DNA of 64,000 nucleotides from contig NZ_CADFDU010000006.1 of NCBI RefSeq assembly GCF_902833045.1, forward strand, positions 1-64,000, given 5' to 3'. This stretch comes from Burkholderia sp. BCC0322 (GTDB lineage Bacteria > Pseudomonadota > Gammaproteobacteria > Burkholderiales > Burkholderiaceae). Both the position numbers and the translations under genes were made by a program. Positions 51,357 through 60,923 of this stretch are shown here, in pieces (position 1 is the stretch's first letter; each line of letters starts with the position of its first letter). Under the pieces are notes generated by a model. The model did no database searches. It was given only the letters and a program-made list of their open reading frames with translations, and was not told the DNA's origin.

Positions 51357-52769
51357 ATGCAAGTCCAATCGATGCATTTCAAGGCGCGCGCCGGCCAGAA
51401 ACTGGCCGACCAGCGCCTGCAGCAGAACCTGAAGAAGCTGTCGACGAAATTCGTGTCCGCGCGCGCCGACGCGATGACCGCGATCGACTTCCCGGCCACG
51501 CGCGCCGCACTGAAGGCCCGCCGCGACCGCGCGCTGGAGAACCTCGACGTGTGGCTCGAGGCGTTCGAGCGCGAGGCGACGCGGCGCGGCACGACGGTGC
51601 TGTTCGCCGAAACGACCGCGGATGCCGCGCGGCTCGTGGCCGACATCGCGCGCCGTCACGACGTGAAGAAGGTCATCAAGACCAAGTCGATGGTGTCCGA
51701 GGAAATGCGCCTGAACGCGGTGCTCGCGGAGATGGGCGTGCAGTCGATCGAGACGGATCTCGGCGAATACATCCTGCAGATCAACGACAACGAGCCGCCG
51801 AGCCACATCATTGCGCCCGTCGTGCACAAGGACAAGGACGAGATTGCCGACCTGTTCGCGCGCACGCACCATCGCGAGCGGCTCACCGAAATCCCGGACA
51901 TGACGCGCGAGGCGCGCGAGGTGCTGCGCCCGCATTTCATGTCGGCCGACATGGGCGTGACGGGCGGCAACTTCGTGATCGCCGAGACGGGCTCGGTCGC
52001 GATCGTGACGAACGAAGGGAACGAGGGGATGTGCACGGTGATGCCGCGCGTGCATGTGGCGGTGACGGGCATCGAGAAGGTGCTGCCGACGCTCGAGGAT
52101 CTCGCGACCGCGATGCGCCTGCTGCCACGCTCCGCGACGGGGCAAAAGACGTCGAACTACTTCTCGCTGCTGACCGGGCCGCGCGGGCCGGACGACGAGG
52201 ACGGTCCCGAGCACAACTACGTGGTGCTCGTCGACGGCGGCCGCACCGGGCTGATCGGCGGCGAATTCCAGGAGATGCTGCGCTGCATCCGCTGCGGCGC
52301 ATGCATGAACCATTGTCCGGTTTACCAGAAGGTTGGCGGCCATGCGTACGGCTGGGTCTACCCGGGGCCGATGGGGTCCGTGCTGACGCCGAGCTACGTC
52401 GGGCTCGACCGCTCGCTCGACCTGCCGCAGGCGGCCACCCTGTGCGGGGAATGCGACAGCGTGTGCCCGGCCGGGATTCCGCTGTCGCACCTGTTGCGCA
52501 CGCTGCGTGAGAAGCAGGTCGAGCGGCACCTGCGGCCGTGGCGCGAGCGCGCGGCGCTCGCCGCCTGGGGCTTCGTCGCGCGGCGGCCGATGCTGTACGC
52601 GCTGACGACCAAGCTCGCGGTACGCCTCCTCGAGCGGCTGGGCGGCAACGGCGGCATGCTGCGGCGCCTGCCGCTGATGGGCGGCTGGATGGACACGCGC
52701 GACATGCCGACACCGACCGGGCGCACGTTCCGCGAACTGTACGCGGCGTCGCAAAGCCACCTCGGCTGA
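51357..52769 (+). CDS. lutB: Iron-sulfur lactate utilization protein LutB/LldF
   Basis: 470 residues from ATG 51357 (MQVQSMHFKARAGQKLAD). N-terminal LUD-type domain (about 60-290) with TGGNFVIAETGSVAIVTNEG, then two [4Fe-4S] sites: RCIRCGACMNHCPVYQKVGG and LCGECDSVCPAGIPLSHLLR. The C-terminal part is a helical DUF3390-like tail ending in FRELY. With LutA (and usually LutC) it forms the lactate oxidase complex at the cytoplasmic face. The next gene is unrelated, so the operon here is lutAB only. Confidence 0.94.
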   Translation: MQVQSMHFKARAGQKLADQRLQQNLKKLSTKFVSARADAMTAIDFPATRAALKARRDRALENLDVWLEAFEREATRRGTTVLFAETTADAARLVADIARRHDVKKVIKTKSMVSEEMRLNAVLAEMGVQSIETDLGEYILQINDNEPPSHIIAPVVHKDKDEIADLFARTHHRERLTEIPDMTREAREVLRPHFMSADMGVTGGNFVIAETGSVAIVTNEGNEGMCTVMPRVHVAVTGIEKVLPTLEDLATAMRLLPRSATGQKTSNYFSLLTGPRGPDDEDGPEHNYVVLVDGGRTGLIGGEFQEMLRCIRCGACMNHCPVYQKVGGHAYGWVYPGPMGSVLTPSYVGLDRSLDLPQAATLCGECDSVCPAGIPLSHLLRTLREKQVERHLRPWRERAALAAWGFVARRPMLYALTTKLAVRLLERLGGNGGMLRRLPLMGGWMDTRDMPTPTGRTFRELYAASQSHLG

Positions 52770-52883
52770 CGACTGTTCATCCGGCGACAACAGTGCGTTC
52801 GCTATTTGCATATTTATCTCGATAGATGCGGCCTATAGAATCCTGTCTGTAGTCCCCGGAATTGGGTTTCGGGGTACGGGGTC

Positions 52884-52891
52884 AAGGAGGT
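52884..52891 (+). promoter_or_regulatory. Perfect Shine-Dalgarno of the small membrane protein gene
   Basis: AAGGAGGT, a full 8-base match to the 16S anti-Shine-Dalgarno, seven bases before ATG 52899. A small hairpin CCCCG/CGGGG (52854-52858 with 52870-52874) lies just upstream. Confidence 0.85.
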
Positions 52892-52898
52892 CCGCATC

Positions 52899-53126
52899 AT
52901 GAAAAAGACAATATCGATGTACTGGCCGCTGGCAATCGTCGTTCCGCTGGCCGCGGCTGCCTATCTGCATGCGATGGCCGAGGCGCCGTCGCGCGGTCCG
53001 CTCGCGGTTCACCAGGCTTCCGCTGAGCTGGCGCGCGCGGTGTCGTTCGGGCTGGTCGGCGACGCGGCGACGCCGCTGCCGGCGGCATCCGGCGACGTCG
53101 TGCTCGCCGCGCCGAAGGCGCTGTAA
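52899..53126 (+). CDS. Small membrane or exported protein, hypothetical
   Basis: 75 residues. MKKTISMYWPLAIVVPLAAA is a signal-peptide or single-helix anchor, followed by a 50-residue Ala-rich tail without Cys or obvious motif. The perfect Shine-Dalgarno and own upstream region argue that it is a real, strongly translated gene. It lies between lutB and the phosphatase gene on the same strand with gaps of 129 and 101 bases. I do not recognise the family; an inner-membrane anchored micro-protein or a secreted peptide are both possible. Confidence 0.7.
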   Translation: MKKTISMYWPLAIVVPLAAAAYLHAMAEAPSRGPLAVHQASAELARAVSFGLVGDAATPLPAASGDVVLAAPKAL

Positions 53127-53227
53127 CGCATGGCGCCGTCGCTTTGCGCGGCGGCGCGATTTCGGCCGCCTTTGTATAATGGCGTGTTGTTCTCCCACGC
53201 GGCTTGCCGCGGCTTTGCGATAGTGCG

Positions 53228-53710
53228 ATGACCCGCGTTTCGATCTGTTTCGTCTGTCTCGGCAACATCTGCCGTTCGCCCACCGCGGAAGGCGTGATGC
53301 GTCACCAGGTCGACGCGGCCGCGCTGGCGGACCGGATCGCGATCGATTCGGCTGGGACGGGCGACTGGCATGTCGGCGAGTCACCCGATACGCGTGCGCA
53401 GGCGGCCGCACGTGGCCGCGGCTACGACCTGTCGACGCTGCGCGCACGACAGGTGAGCGCGGCGGATTTCGAGCGCTTCGACCTGCTGCTCGCGATGGAC
53501 GAGGCGAATCTCGCGGAGTTGCGCCGCCGCTGTCCGCCGCAGTATCAAGACAAAGTGCGCCTGCTGATGGAATTCGCGCCGGATTCGACCGAAACCGAAG
53601 TGGCCGATCCCTATTTCGGCGGCGCGCAGGGCTTCGAGCAGGTGCTCGATCAGGTCGAGCGCGCGTGCGCGGGCCTGCTGGAGACGCTCCGGGCCCGCAT
53701 GGAGCGCTGA
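53228..53710 (+). CDS. Low molecular weight protein-tyrosine phosphatase
   Basis: 160 residues from ATG 53228. The P-loop CLGNICRSP (Cys10 to Arg16, CX5R) is at the N-terminus as in all members, and the general acid Asp is in VADPYFGGAQGFEQV. Cytoplasmic; could dephosphorylate tyrosine kinases of polysaccharide export or other targets. No kinase gene is near. It sits directly upstream of iscR with its own stop 112 bases before it; the IscR-controlled promoter separates the units. Confidence 0.92.
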   Translation: MTRVSICFVCLGNICRSPTAEGVMRHQVDAAALADRIAIDSAGTGDWHVGESPDTRAQAAARGRGYDLSTLRARQVSAADFERFDLLLAMDEANLAELRRRCPPQYQDKVRLLMEFAPDSTETEVADPYFGGAQGFEQVLDQVERACAGLLETLRARMER

Positions 53711-53753
53711 TCGCGGTATTCAGCGATCTGCGAATACCCTTTCAAAGATATGG

Positions 53754-53778
53754 ATACTTGACTAAAAACGTCAAATAT
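53754..53778 (+). promoter_or_regulatory. IscR type 1 box A
   Basis: 25-bp inverted repeat with arms ATACTTGAC and GTCAAATAT, close to the type 1 consensus (ATASYYGACT...AGTCRRSTAT). It covers the -35 hexamer of the iscR promoter. Confidence 0.8.
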
Positions 53779-53785
53779 TTATACT
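53758..53785 (+). promoter_or_regulatory. iscR operon promoter
   Basis: -35 TTGACT (53758-53763) and -10 TATACT (53780-53785), 16-base spacer; 38 bases before the iscR ATG. It is embedded in the two IscR boxes. Confidence 0.75.
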
Positions 53786-53805
53786 TGACCAAAATCGTCA
53801 AGATT
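53781..53805 (+). promoter_or_regulatory. IscR type 1 box B
   Basis: Second 25-bp repeat with arms ATACTTGAC and GTCAAGATT, two bases after box A. It covers the -10 and the expected start site, so bound [2Fe-2S]-IscR would block polymerase. Confidence 0.8.
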
Positions 53806-53822
53806 GCAGTCCCCTAGACACC

Positions 53823-54362
53823 ATGAGACTCACCACCAAAGGCCGTTTCGCCGTCACGGCGATGATTGACTTGGCACTGCGCCAGGAGCAGGGCCCGGTG
53901 ACGCTTGCAGGCATCAGCCAGCGCCAGCGGATTTCGCTCTCGTATCTCGAACAGCTGTTCGGCAAGCTGCGCAGGCATGAAATCGTCGAATCCGTGCGCG
54001 GCCCGGGCGGCGGCTACAACCTCGCGCGTCGCGCGCAGGACGTCACCGTCGCCGACATCATCATCGCGGTCGATGAACCGCTCGACGCCACGCAGTGCGG
54101 CGGCAAAGGCACTTGCGACGGCTCGAAGCAGCCCGACGGCCATTGCATGACGCACGAGCTGTGGTCGACGCTGAACCAGAAGATGGTCGAATACCTCGAT
54201 TCGGTGTCGCTGCAGGATCTCGTCGATCAGCAGCGCGCTCGCGAGGGCGCCCCAGCGGTGCTGCGCGACCGGCGCGCGCCGGAGCCCGTCGCCGCGCCGG
54301 CCGAACCGGTGCGCACGATGCCGCTCGGCCCCAATTCGGTGTTCAACATCGCGAGTTCGTGA
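53823..54362 (+). CDS. iscR: Fe-S cluster assembly transcriptional regulator IscR
   Basis: 179 residues of the Rrf2 family. Start [20 protein letters not shown] and recognition helix region [15 protein letters not shown] are conserved. Cluster ligands Cys92, Cys98, Cys108 and His111 are present; there are four more residues between the second and third Cys than in E. coli IscR (92, 98, 104, His107). Holo-IscR represses its own operon when Fe-S supply is adequate; two type 1 boxes upstream support this here. First gene of the isc operon. Confidence 0.97.
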   Translation: MRLTTKGRFAVTAMIDLALRQEQGPVTLAGISQRQRISLSYLEQLFGKLRRHEIVESVRGPGGGYNLARRAQDVTVADIIIAVDEPLDATQCGGKGTCDGSKQPDGHCMTHELWSTLNQKMVEYLDSVSLQDLVDQQRAREGAPAVLRDRRAPEPVAAPAEPVRTMPLGPNSVFNIASS

Positions 54363-54426
54363 GCGCGAAGGCGCCGCGATACCCCATAACGCACATAGTC
54401 CCTGCACAGAATTCCCGGAGCGACAG

Positions 54427-55650
54427 ATGACCCAAGACACTCTCCACCTGCCCATCTACATGGATTACAGCGCGACGACGCCGGTCGACCCGCGCGTGGT
54501 CGACAAGATGGTGCCGTACCTGCGCGAGCAGTTCGGCAACCCGGCGTCGCGCAGCCACGCGTATGGCTGGGACGCGGAGCGTGCGGTCGAGGAAGCGCGC
54601 GAGAACGTAGCCGCGCTCGTGAACGCGGATCCGCGCGAGATCATCTGGACGTCCGGTGCAACGGAGTCGGACAACCTCGCGATCAAGGGTGCCGCGAACT
54701 TCTACAAGGGCAAGGGCAAGCACATCGTCACGGTGAAGACCGAGCACAAGGCCGTACTCGACACGTGCCGCGAGCTCGAGCGTGACGGTTTCGAAGTCAC
54801 TTACCTCGACGTGAAGGATGACGGCCTGATCGACCTCGACGTGTTCAAGGCCGCACTGCGCCCGGACACGATCCTCGTGTCGGTGATGCACGTGAACAAC
54901 GAGATCGGCGTGATCCAGGACATCGAGACGATCGGTGAAATCTGCCGCGAGAAGGGCATCGTGTTCCACGTCGACGCCGCCCAGTCGACCGGCAAGGTCG
55001 AGATCGACCTCGCGAAGCTGAAGGTCGACCTGATGTCGTTCTCGGCGCACAAGACCTACGGCCCGAAGGGTATCGGCGCGCTGTACGTGCGCCGCAAGCC
55101 GCGCGTGCGCATCGAAGCGCAGATGCACGGCGGCGGCCACGAGCGCGGCATGCGTTCGGGCACGCTGGCGACGCACCAGATCGTCGGCATGGGCGAAGCG
55201 TTCCGTATCGCCCGCGAAGAAATGGCGACGGAAAACGAGCGCGTCCGCATGCTGCGCGACAAGCTGCTGCGCGGCCTGTCGCAGATCGAGGAAACGTACG
55301 TGAACGGCGACATGGAGCGTCGTGTCCCGCACAACCTCAACATCAGTTTCAACTTCGTCGAAGGCGAGTCGCTGATCATGGCGATCAAGGACGTCGCGGT
55401 GTCGTCGGGCTCCGCATGCACGTCGGCGTCGCTGGAGCCGTCGTACGTGCTGCGTGCGCTCGGCCGCAACGACGAGCTGGCACACAGCTCGATCCGCTTC
55501 ACGGTCGGCCGCTTCACGACGGAGCAGGAAGTCGACTTCGTGATCAACCTGCTGAACAGCAAGATCGCGAAGCTGCGCGAACTCTCGCCGCTCTGGGAAA
55601 TGCACCAGGAAGGCATCGATCTGTCGACGATCGAATGGGCCGCACACTGA
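54427..55650 (+). CDS. iscS: Cysteine desulfurase IscS
   Basis: 407 residues, PLP enzyme that takes sulfur from cysteine and passes it to IscU and other acceptors. Start [17 protein letters not shown] lysine Lys209 in [16 protein letters not shown], and persulfide Cys331 in [16 protein letters not shown]. Typical bacterial IscS length. It follows iscR by 64 bases in the isc operon and is needed for Fe-S clusters, tRNA thiolation and cofactor synthesis. Confidence 0.98.
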   Translation: MTQDTLHLPIYMDYSATTPVDPRVVDKMVPYLREQFGNPASRSHAYGWDAERAVEEARENVAALVNADPREIIWTSGATESDNLAIKGAANFYKGKGKHIVTVKTEHKAVLDTCRELERDGFEVTYLDVKDDGLIDLDVFKAALRPDTILVSVMHVNNEIGVIQDIETIGEICREKGIVFHVDAAQSTGKVEIDLAKLKVDLMSFSAHKTYGPKGIGALYVRRKPRVRIEAQMHGGGHERGMRSGTLATHQIVGMGEAFRIAREEMATENERVRMLRDKLLRGLSQIEETYVNGDMERRVPHNLNISFNFVEGESLIMAIKDVAVSSGSACTSASLEPSYVLRALGRNDELAHSSIRFTVGRFTTEQEVDFVINLLNSKIAKLRELSPLWEMHQEGIDLSTIEWAAH

Positions 55651-55718
55651 GCGCCGGATTGAACATACCCGCGGGCGGATTCGCGCACGCAGACGTAACG
55701 AGTCAAGGAGTCTGAGTC

Positions 55719-56126
55719 ATGTCTTACAGCAACAAGGTTCTGGATCACTACGAAAACCCGCGCAACGTCGGTTCGTTCGCGAAGGACGACGACACGGTCG
55801 GCACGGGCATGGTCGGCGCGCCGGCCTGCGGCGACGTGATGAAGCTGCAGATCCGCGTCGGCGCGGACGGCGTGATCGAAGACGCGAAGTTCAAGACCTA
55901 CGGTTGCGGGTCGGCGATCGCGTCGAGCTCGCTCGTCACCGAGTGGGTGAAGGGCAAGACGCTCGACGAAGCACTGTCGATCAAGAACACGCAAATCGCC
56001 GAAGAACTCGCGCTGCCGCCGGTGAAGATTCACTGCTCGATCCTCGCGGAAGACGCGATCAAGGCAGCCGTGGCGGACTACAAGAAGCGTCACGACACCA
56101 AGGAAGGCGACCAGGCAGCGGCCTGA
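55719..56126 (+). CDS. iscU: Fe-S cluster scaffold IscU
   Basis: 135 residues behind AAGGAG. Three cluster cysteines in [24 protein letters not shown] and [14 protein letters not shown], and the LPPVK motif recognised by HscA are present. The scaffold on which [2Fe-2S] clusters are built using IscS sulfur before HscA/HscB-driven release. Confidence 0.98.
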   Translation: MSYSNKVLDHYENPRNVGSFAKDDDTVGTGMVGAPACGDVMKLQIRVGADGVIEDAKFKTYGCGSAIASSSLVTEWVKGKTLDEALSIKNTQIAEELALPPVKIHCSILAEDAIKAAVADYKKRHDTKEGDQAAA

Positions 56127-56191
56127 GCGGCATCGAGCACGCGAGTGAAGGAACGCGGCGGGTCCCTGTGGCGCGCCGCGGCAAGGACATC

Positions 56192-56515
56192 ATGGCAATT
56201 ACACTGACCGAAAAAGCAGCACAGCACGTCCAGAAATACCTCGTCCGTCGCGGCAAGGGTGTGGGCCTGCGGCTTGGCGTTCGCACGACCGGGTGCTCGG
56301 GGCTCGCGTACAAGCTCGAGTATGTCGACGAACTGGCTCCCGAGGATCAGGTGTTCGAAAGCCATGGCGTGAAGGTCGTCGTCGATCCGAAGAGCCTGGC
56401 CTACATCGACGGCACCGAGCTCGACTTCGCACGTGAAGGCCTGAACGAGGGATTCAAGTTCAATAACCCGAACGTGAAGGACGAGTGCGGCTGCGGCGAA
56501 TCGTTCCGCGTGTGA
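56192..56515 (+). CDS. iscA: Fe-S assembly A-type carrier IscA
   Basis: 107 residues from ATG 56192 ([17 protein letters not shown]). A-type carrier cysteines in [16 protein letters not shown] and [10 protein letters not shown]. It transfers clusters from the scaffold, mostly [4Fe-4S], to target enzymes. 65 bases after iscU. Confidence 0.97.
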   Translation: MAITLTEKAAQHVQKYLVRRGKGVGLRLGVRTTGCSGLAYKLEYVDELAPEDQVFESHGVKVVVDPKSLAYIDGTELDFAREGLNEGFKFNNPNVKDECGCGESFRV

Positions 56516-56612
56516 CGACGCGGATCTCCGCGCGATGCGGGCAAGAGGCGGCACGGGCCGCCTTTTTAATGTGCGGCGTTTGCCGTGCGACGAACCGGAA
56601 TTGAACGCGACG

Positions 56613-57140
56613 ATGGTCTCGCTGAAAGACAGCCACTTCGACCTGTTTCACCTGCCGGCGCAATTCGCGCTCGACGAGACGGCGCTCGACGCCGCCTATC
56701 GGACGGTGCAGACGCAGGTGCACCCGGACCGCTTCGCGGCGGCCGGTGATGCGCAGAAGCGCATCGCGATGCAATGGGCAACCCGCGCGAACGAGGCGTA
56801 TCGCACGCTGCGCGATCCGCTGAAGCGCGCGTCGTATCTGCTGTCGCTGCGCGGCGTCGACATCGGCGCGGAAAACAATACCGCGATGGAGCCTGCGTTC
56901 CTGATGCAGCAGATGGAGTGGCGCGAGGGCATCGAGGATGCCGCGGCCGCCCGCAACGTCGACGCGCTCGACGCGCTGCTCGCCGAGTTGCGCGAAGAGC
57001 GGCGCATGCGTGTGGAGCGCCTCGGCACGCTGCTCGACAGCGGCGCCGATCAGGCGGCCGCCGAGGCCGTGCGCCAGCTGATGTTCATCGAACGGGTCGC
57101 GTCGGAAGTGGGCGCGCAGATCGAGCGCCTCGAAACTTAA
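56613..57140 (+). CDS. hscB: Co-chaperone HscB
   Basis: 175 residues from ATG 56613 ([18 protein letters not shown]). J domain (1-75) with the HPD motif in VHPDRFAA, then the C-terminal three-helix bundle that binds IscU ([14 protein letters not shown]). Stimulates HscA ATPase and delivers IscU. Ends 54 bases before hscA. Confidence 0.95.
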   Translation: MVSLKDSHFDLFHLPAQFALDETALDAAYRTVQTQVHPDRFAAAGDAQKRIAMQWATRANEAYRTLRDPLKRASYLLSLRGVDIGAENNTAMEPAFLMQQMEWREGIEDAAAARNVDALDALLAELREERRMRVERLGTLLDSGADQAAAEAVRQLMFIERVASEVGAQIERLET

Positions 57141-57194
57141 CCGCGTGCCTTGCGGCACGCGCAGCAAACGGGCCGAGCGCCCGAACGAACCAAG

Positions 57195-59063
57195 ATGGCT
57201 TTACTGCAAATTTCCGAACCGGGCATGGCGCCGGCGCCGCATCAGCGGCGACTCGCCGTCGGGATCGATCTCGGCACGACGAACTCGCTCGTCGCGGCGG
57301 TGCGCAACAGCGTGCCCGAAGTCCTGCCGGACGAAGCGGGCCGCGTGCTGCTGCCGTCGGTGGTCCGCTATCTCGAGAAGGGCGGCCGACGCATCGGCCA
57401 TGAAGCGAAAGAGCAGGCCGCGACCGATCCGCGCAACACGATCGTATCGGTCAAGCGCTTCATGGGCCGCGGCAAGGCCGAGGTCGAAGGCGCGGCGAAC
57501 GCGCCGTACGAATTCGTCGATGCGCCGGGCATGGTGCAGATCCGCACCATCGACGGCGTGAAGAGCCCGGTCGAAGTGTCGGCCGAGATTCTCGCGACAC
57601 TGCGCCATCGCGCGGAAGATTCGCTTGGCGACGACCTAGTCGGCGCGGTGATCACGGTGCCCGCGTATTTCGATGAAGCGCAACGCCAGGCGACCAAGGA
57701 TGCCGCGCGCCTCGCGGGCCTCAACGTGCTGCGCCTGCTGAACGAACCGACCGCCGCGGCGATCGCCTACGGTCTCGACAACGGGGCCGAAGGCCTCTAC
57801 GCGGTTTATGACCTCGGCGGCGGCACGTTCGACCTGTCGATCCTGAAGCTGACGAAGGGCGTGTTCGAAGTGCTGGCCGCAGGCGGCGATTCCGCGCTCG
57901 GCGGCGACGATTTCGACCATGTGCTGTTCGATCACGTGCTCGCGCAGGCCGGCATCGATGCGAGGACGCTCGCGCCCGAGGACGTGCGCCTGCTGCTCGA
58001 TCGTGTGCGCGTGCTGAAGGAAGCGCTGTCGTCCGCCCCGCAGGCGTCGCTCGACGTCACGCTGTCGGGGGGCGCGCATCTCGTGCAGACGATCTCCCAC
58101 GATACGTTCGCGTCGCTCGTCGAGCCGCTCGTGCAGCGCACGCTCACGCCGACCCGCAAGGCGCTGCGCGATGCGCAGGTGACGCCGGCCGACATCAAGG
58201 GTGTCGTGCTCGTCGGCGGCGCGACGCGCATGCCCGTGATCCGCGATGCGGTCGCGAAATATTTCGGCCAGCCGCCGCTCGTGAACCTCGATCCGGACCA
58301 GGTCGTCGCGCTCGGCGCGGCGATCCAGGCCGACCTGCTCGCGGGCAATCGCGGCACGGGCGACGACTGGCTGCTGCTCGACGTGATTCCGCTGTCGCTC
58401 GGTGTCGAGACGATGGGCGGCCTCGTCGAGAAGATCATTCCGCGCAACTCGACGATTCCGATCGCACGCGCGCAGGAATTCACGACCTTCAAGGATGGCC
58501 AGACCGCGATGGCGATCCACGTGGTGCAGGGCGAGCGCGAACTCGTCGCCGACTGCCGATCGCTCGCGCGCTTCGAACTGCGCGGCATTCCGCCGATGAC
58601 GGCCGGCGCCGCACGCATTCGCGTGACCTACCAGGTCGACGCGGATGGCCTGCTGTCGGTGTTCGCCCGCGAGCAGTTGGCGGGCGTCGAGGCATCGGTC
58701 GTCGTGAAGCCGTCGTACGGTCTTGCCGACGACGACATCGCGAAGATGCTCGAGGACAGCTTCAAGACCGCCGAAATCGACATGCGCGCGCGCGCGCTGC
58801 GCGAAGCGCAGGTCGACGCCGAACGGATGCTCGAGGCGACGCAGGCTGCGCTGGCGGCCGACGGCGAACTGCTCGACGCGGACGAGCGCACGCAAGTCGA
58901 CACGTTGGCTGCGGCGCTGCGTGCGGTCGCGCAAGGCGACGATACGAACGCGATCGAAGCGGCGACCAAGGCGTTGGCCGACGGCACCGACGAATTCGCG
59001 GCGCGCCGGATGGACAAGAGCATCAAGCGCGCGCTGTCGGGCCGCCGGCTCGACGAGATCTGA
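57195..59063 (+). CDS. hscA: Fe-S assembly chaperone HscA (Hsp70 family)
   Basis: 622 residues from ATG 57195. Hsp70 ATPase domain with [30 protein letters not shown] and [14 protein letters not shown], then substrate-binding domain (about 395-520) and helical lid; no C-terminal EEVD-like tail, as expected for HscA. It binds the LPPVK motif of IscU and uses ATP to promote cluster transfer. Confidence 0.97.
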   Translation: MALLQISEPGMAPAPHQRRLAVGIDLGTTNSLVAAVRNSVPEVLPDEAGRVLLPSVVRYLEKGGRRIGHEAKEQAATDPRNTIVSVKRFMGRGKAEVEGAANAPYEFVDAPGMVQIRTIDGVKSPVEVSAEILATLRHRAEDSLGDDLVGAVITVPAYFDEAQRQATKDAARLAGLNVLRLLNEPTAAAIAYGLDNGAEGLYAVYDLGGGTFDLSILKLTKGVFEVLAAGGDSALGGDDFDHVLFDHVLAQAGIDARTLAPEDVRLLLDRVRVLKEALSSAPQASLDVTLSGGAHLVQTISHDTFASLVEPLVQRTLTPTRKALRDAQVTPADIKGVVLVGGATRMPVIRDAVAKYFGQPPLVNLDPDQVVALGAAIQADLLAGNRGTGDDWLLLDVIPLSLGVETMGGLVEKIIPRNSTIPIARAQEFTTFKDGQTAMAIHVVQGERELVADCRSLARFELRGIPPMTAGAARIRVTYQVDADGLLSVFAREQLAGVEASVVVKPSYGLADDDIAKMLEDSFKTAEIDMRARALREAQVDAERMLEATQAALAADGELLDADERTQVDTLAAALRAVAQGDDTNAIEAATKALADGTDEFAARRMDKSIKRALSGRRLDEI

Positions 59064-59151
59064 ACTCACGAACTGCGCATCGGCCGGCGACGGCCCGCGC
59101 GATAATGAACCGTGCGGCGCCTGGCGCCGCACCCTGACTGACGGAACGGAC

Positions 59152-59493
59152 ATGCCTCAACTGGTGGTGCTGCCTCACGTCGAACTGTGCCCGGATGGCG
59201 CAGTGATCGACGCGACGCCCGGCAAGAGTATCTGCGACAACCTGCTCGACCACGGAATCGAGATCGAGCATGCATGCGAGAAGTCGTGCGCATGCACGAC
59301 GTGCCACGTGGTGATCCGCGAAGGCTTCAACGATCTGACGCCGTCCGAGGAGGACGAGGACGATCTGCTGGACAAGGCGTGGGGCCTCGAGCCGACGTCG
59401 CGCCTGTCGTGCCAGGCGATCGTGAAGGAAGATTCGGACCTGGTGGTCGAGATTCCGAAGTACTCGATCAACCACGCGAAGGAAAACCACTGA
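59152..59493 (+). CDS. fdx: Ferredoxin, 2Fe-2S, ISC-type
   Basis: 113 residues from ATG 59152. Adrenodoxin-like [2Fe-2S] ferredoxin: the four cluster cysteines lie in HACEKSCACTTCHVVIREG and RLSCQAIV. It donates electrons during cluster assembly on IscU. It follows hscA by 88 bases and ends 19 bases before iscX. Confidence 0.97.
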   Translation: MPQLVVLPHVELCPDGAVIDATPGKSICDNLLDHGIEIEHACEKSCACTTCHVVIREGFNDLTPSEEDEDDLLDKAWGLEPTSRLSCQAIVKEDSDLVVEIPKYSINHAKENH

Positions 59494-59512
59494 CAGGAAC
59501 CGGAGGCAGGCG

Positions 59513-59722
59513 ATGAAATGGACCGATTCGCGTGAAATAGCCATTGCGCTGGCGGACAAGCACCCGGACATCGACCCGCAGCGGATCAACTTCGTCGACC
59601 TGCGCCAGTGGGTGCTTGAACTCGACGGCTTCAATGACGATCCGACGCACTCCGGCGAGAAGATCCTCGAGGCGATCCAGGCACACTGGATCGACGAATC
59701 GGATTTCGACGACGAAGATTGA
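59513..59722 (+). CDS. iscX: Fe-S assembly protein IscX
   Basis: 69 residues, the usual length; acidic helical protein with MKWTDSREIAIALADKHPDI and the C-terminal DESDFDDED. It binds IscS and iron and tunes the desulfurase. Start behind GGAGGC. Last gene of the isc operon, followed by a terminator. Confidence 0.96.
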   Translation: MKWTDSREIAIALADKHPDIDPQRINFVDLRQWVLELDGFNDDPTHSGEKILEAIQAHWIDESDFDDED

Positions 59723-59763
59723 GCGCGGCGTGTGCCGCAATGGCGTACGCCGGCTCAAATGAG

Positions 59764-59800
59764 AAAACGGCTCGTGAGCGATCGCCTACGAGCCGTTTTC
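59764..59800. terminator. Terminator of the isc operon (bidirectional)
   Basis: Perfect 12-bp stem AAAACGGCTCGT (59764-59775) with ACGAGCCGTTTT (59788-59799), followed by CGTTTTC. Between convergent iscX and the glycine-zipper gene. Confidence 0.85.
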
Positions 59801-59843
59801 GTTTTCAGGTCGCTTGCCCGTACGGCGCGTGGGCAGCGGGCGC

Positions 59844-60575
59844 TTACGCGCCGACCAGCGTGCCGTTCTCGATCCGCACGCGCTGGCCCTGACCGAACGG
59901 TGGCGGGTTGTGGTACGTGAACGTGCGCGTCGCGCCGCTTTCCATTTGTACCTGCACCTGATAATCGGTTTCCGCGCGTACCTGCTTCTCGACCTGGTTG
60001 CCGGCGAGACCGCCGCCCAGCGCGCCGATGATCGTCATCGCGGTGCGGCCGTTACCGTGGCCGAACTGGTTGCCGAGCAGGCCGCCGGCAGCCGCGCCGC
60101 CAACGGCGCCGATCCCGGAGCTCTGCCCCGGCGTGCGCGTCTGCGTGATCGCGACGACCGTACCGCAGCTCTGGCAGTAGGCCGCCTGGGCAGGCGCCGA
60201 CGGCTGTTGCGCGTATTGCGGCGGCTGCGGCGCCGACGTGTGGCGGCGGTGCGTCGTCGCCGGGCGCGGCGCGGGTTTCGGCTCGGCCTGTGCGATGGCG
60301 GCCTTCTGCTGCGCGGCGGCCTGTTCGGCCGCCTGCTGTTGCGCCTGCGCGGCCAGCGCGGCGCTGGCGGCCGCGGCCGTATCGACGGCCGGCTGCGATG
60401 CGATCAGCGCGGCCTGGGTCTGGCCGTTCTGTTCGTTGCTGCTGCTGGCCTTCGGGAACACGCCGGTGATCGCGGCGGTCGCCGCGAGGCTGGCGACGAT
60501 GACGGCACCGGCGGCGGTGGCGATGAGCGGGTGGAGGCGTTGCTTTTGCGGCGTGGTCTGATTCTCGTTGTCCAT
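59844..60575 (-). CDS. Glycine zipper 2TM domain membrane protein
   Basis: 243 residues from ATG 60575 (MDNENQTTPQKQRLHPLI); upstream in-frame ATG at 60629 lacks support. One N-terminal membrane helix (about 18-40, ATAAGAVIVASLAATAAITG), an Ala/Gln-rich low-complexity stretch (about 60-115), and a Gly-zipper region (about 150-205: IGAVGGAAAGGLLGNQFGHG, IIGALGGGLAGNQVEKQ) like the SlyB/Rick_17kDa family. A lone CQSC pair sits at about 137-140. Probably an envelope protein; function unknown. Not a lipoprotein, because no lipobox is seen. Confidence 0.8.
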   Translation of the reverse strand: MDNENQTTPQKQRLHPLIATAAGAVIVASLAATAAITGVFPKASSSNEQNGQTQAALIASQPAVDTAAAASAALAAQAQQQAAEQAAAQQKAAIAQAEPKPAPRPATTHRRHTSAPQPPQYAQQPSAPAQAAYCQSCGTVVAITQTRTPGQSSGIGAVGGAAAGGLLGNQFGHGNGRTAMTIIGALGGGLAGNQVEKQVRAETDYQVQVQMESGATRTFTYHNPPPFGQGQRVRIENGTLVGA

Positions 60576-60923
60576 TTTTTTCTCCGATGTCGATCCGGCT
60601 CGGTATTGCGGCGCCGGGCCGGTTCCCACGCTGCGGGCTCGCGCAGACTTGGCGTTCCTGCGCCTCGTTCTGGTCCCGTGGTTATGCGTGGTGACGCAAG
60701 AGGAGTGTCGTCCACCGGCAAGCGGCGCGCCGTATCAAGGTGTAACGAATTGCAGCAGCGCGCCGACGGCTGTGGCAGGGAAAACCCGAGGGAGGCCGTC
60801 GCGACGAGGGGATAAAACGGGGGAGGATCGAAAGCCGGCGGACGCCGGCTGGCGGGATTTACGCGTCGTTACAAAGCTGACGCGTGCGCGCCGCAGGGCG
60901 CGGCGCACACGCGGGTGCCGCGA
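60576..60923. other. Intergenic region between glycine-zipper gene and lysS
   Basis: 348 bases, no credible gene. It holds the 3' end of the lysS transcript (a GC hairpin near 60880-60910) and the promoter of the glycine-zipper gene, which I could not place with confidence. Confidence 0.5.
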
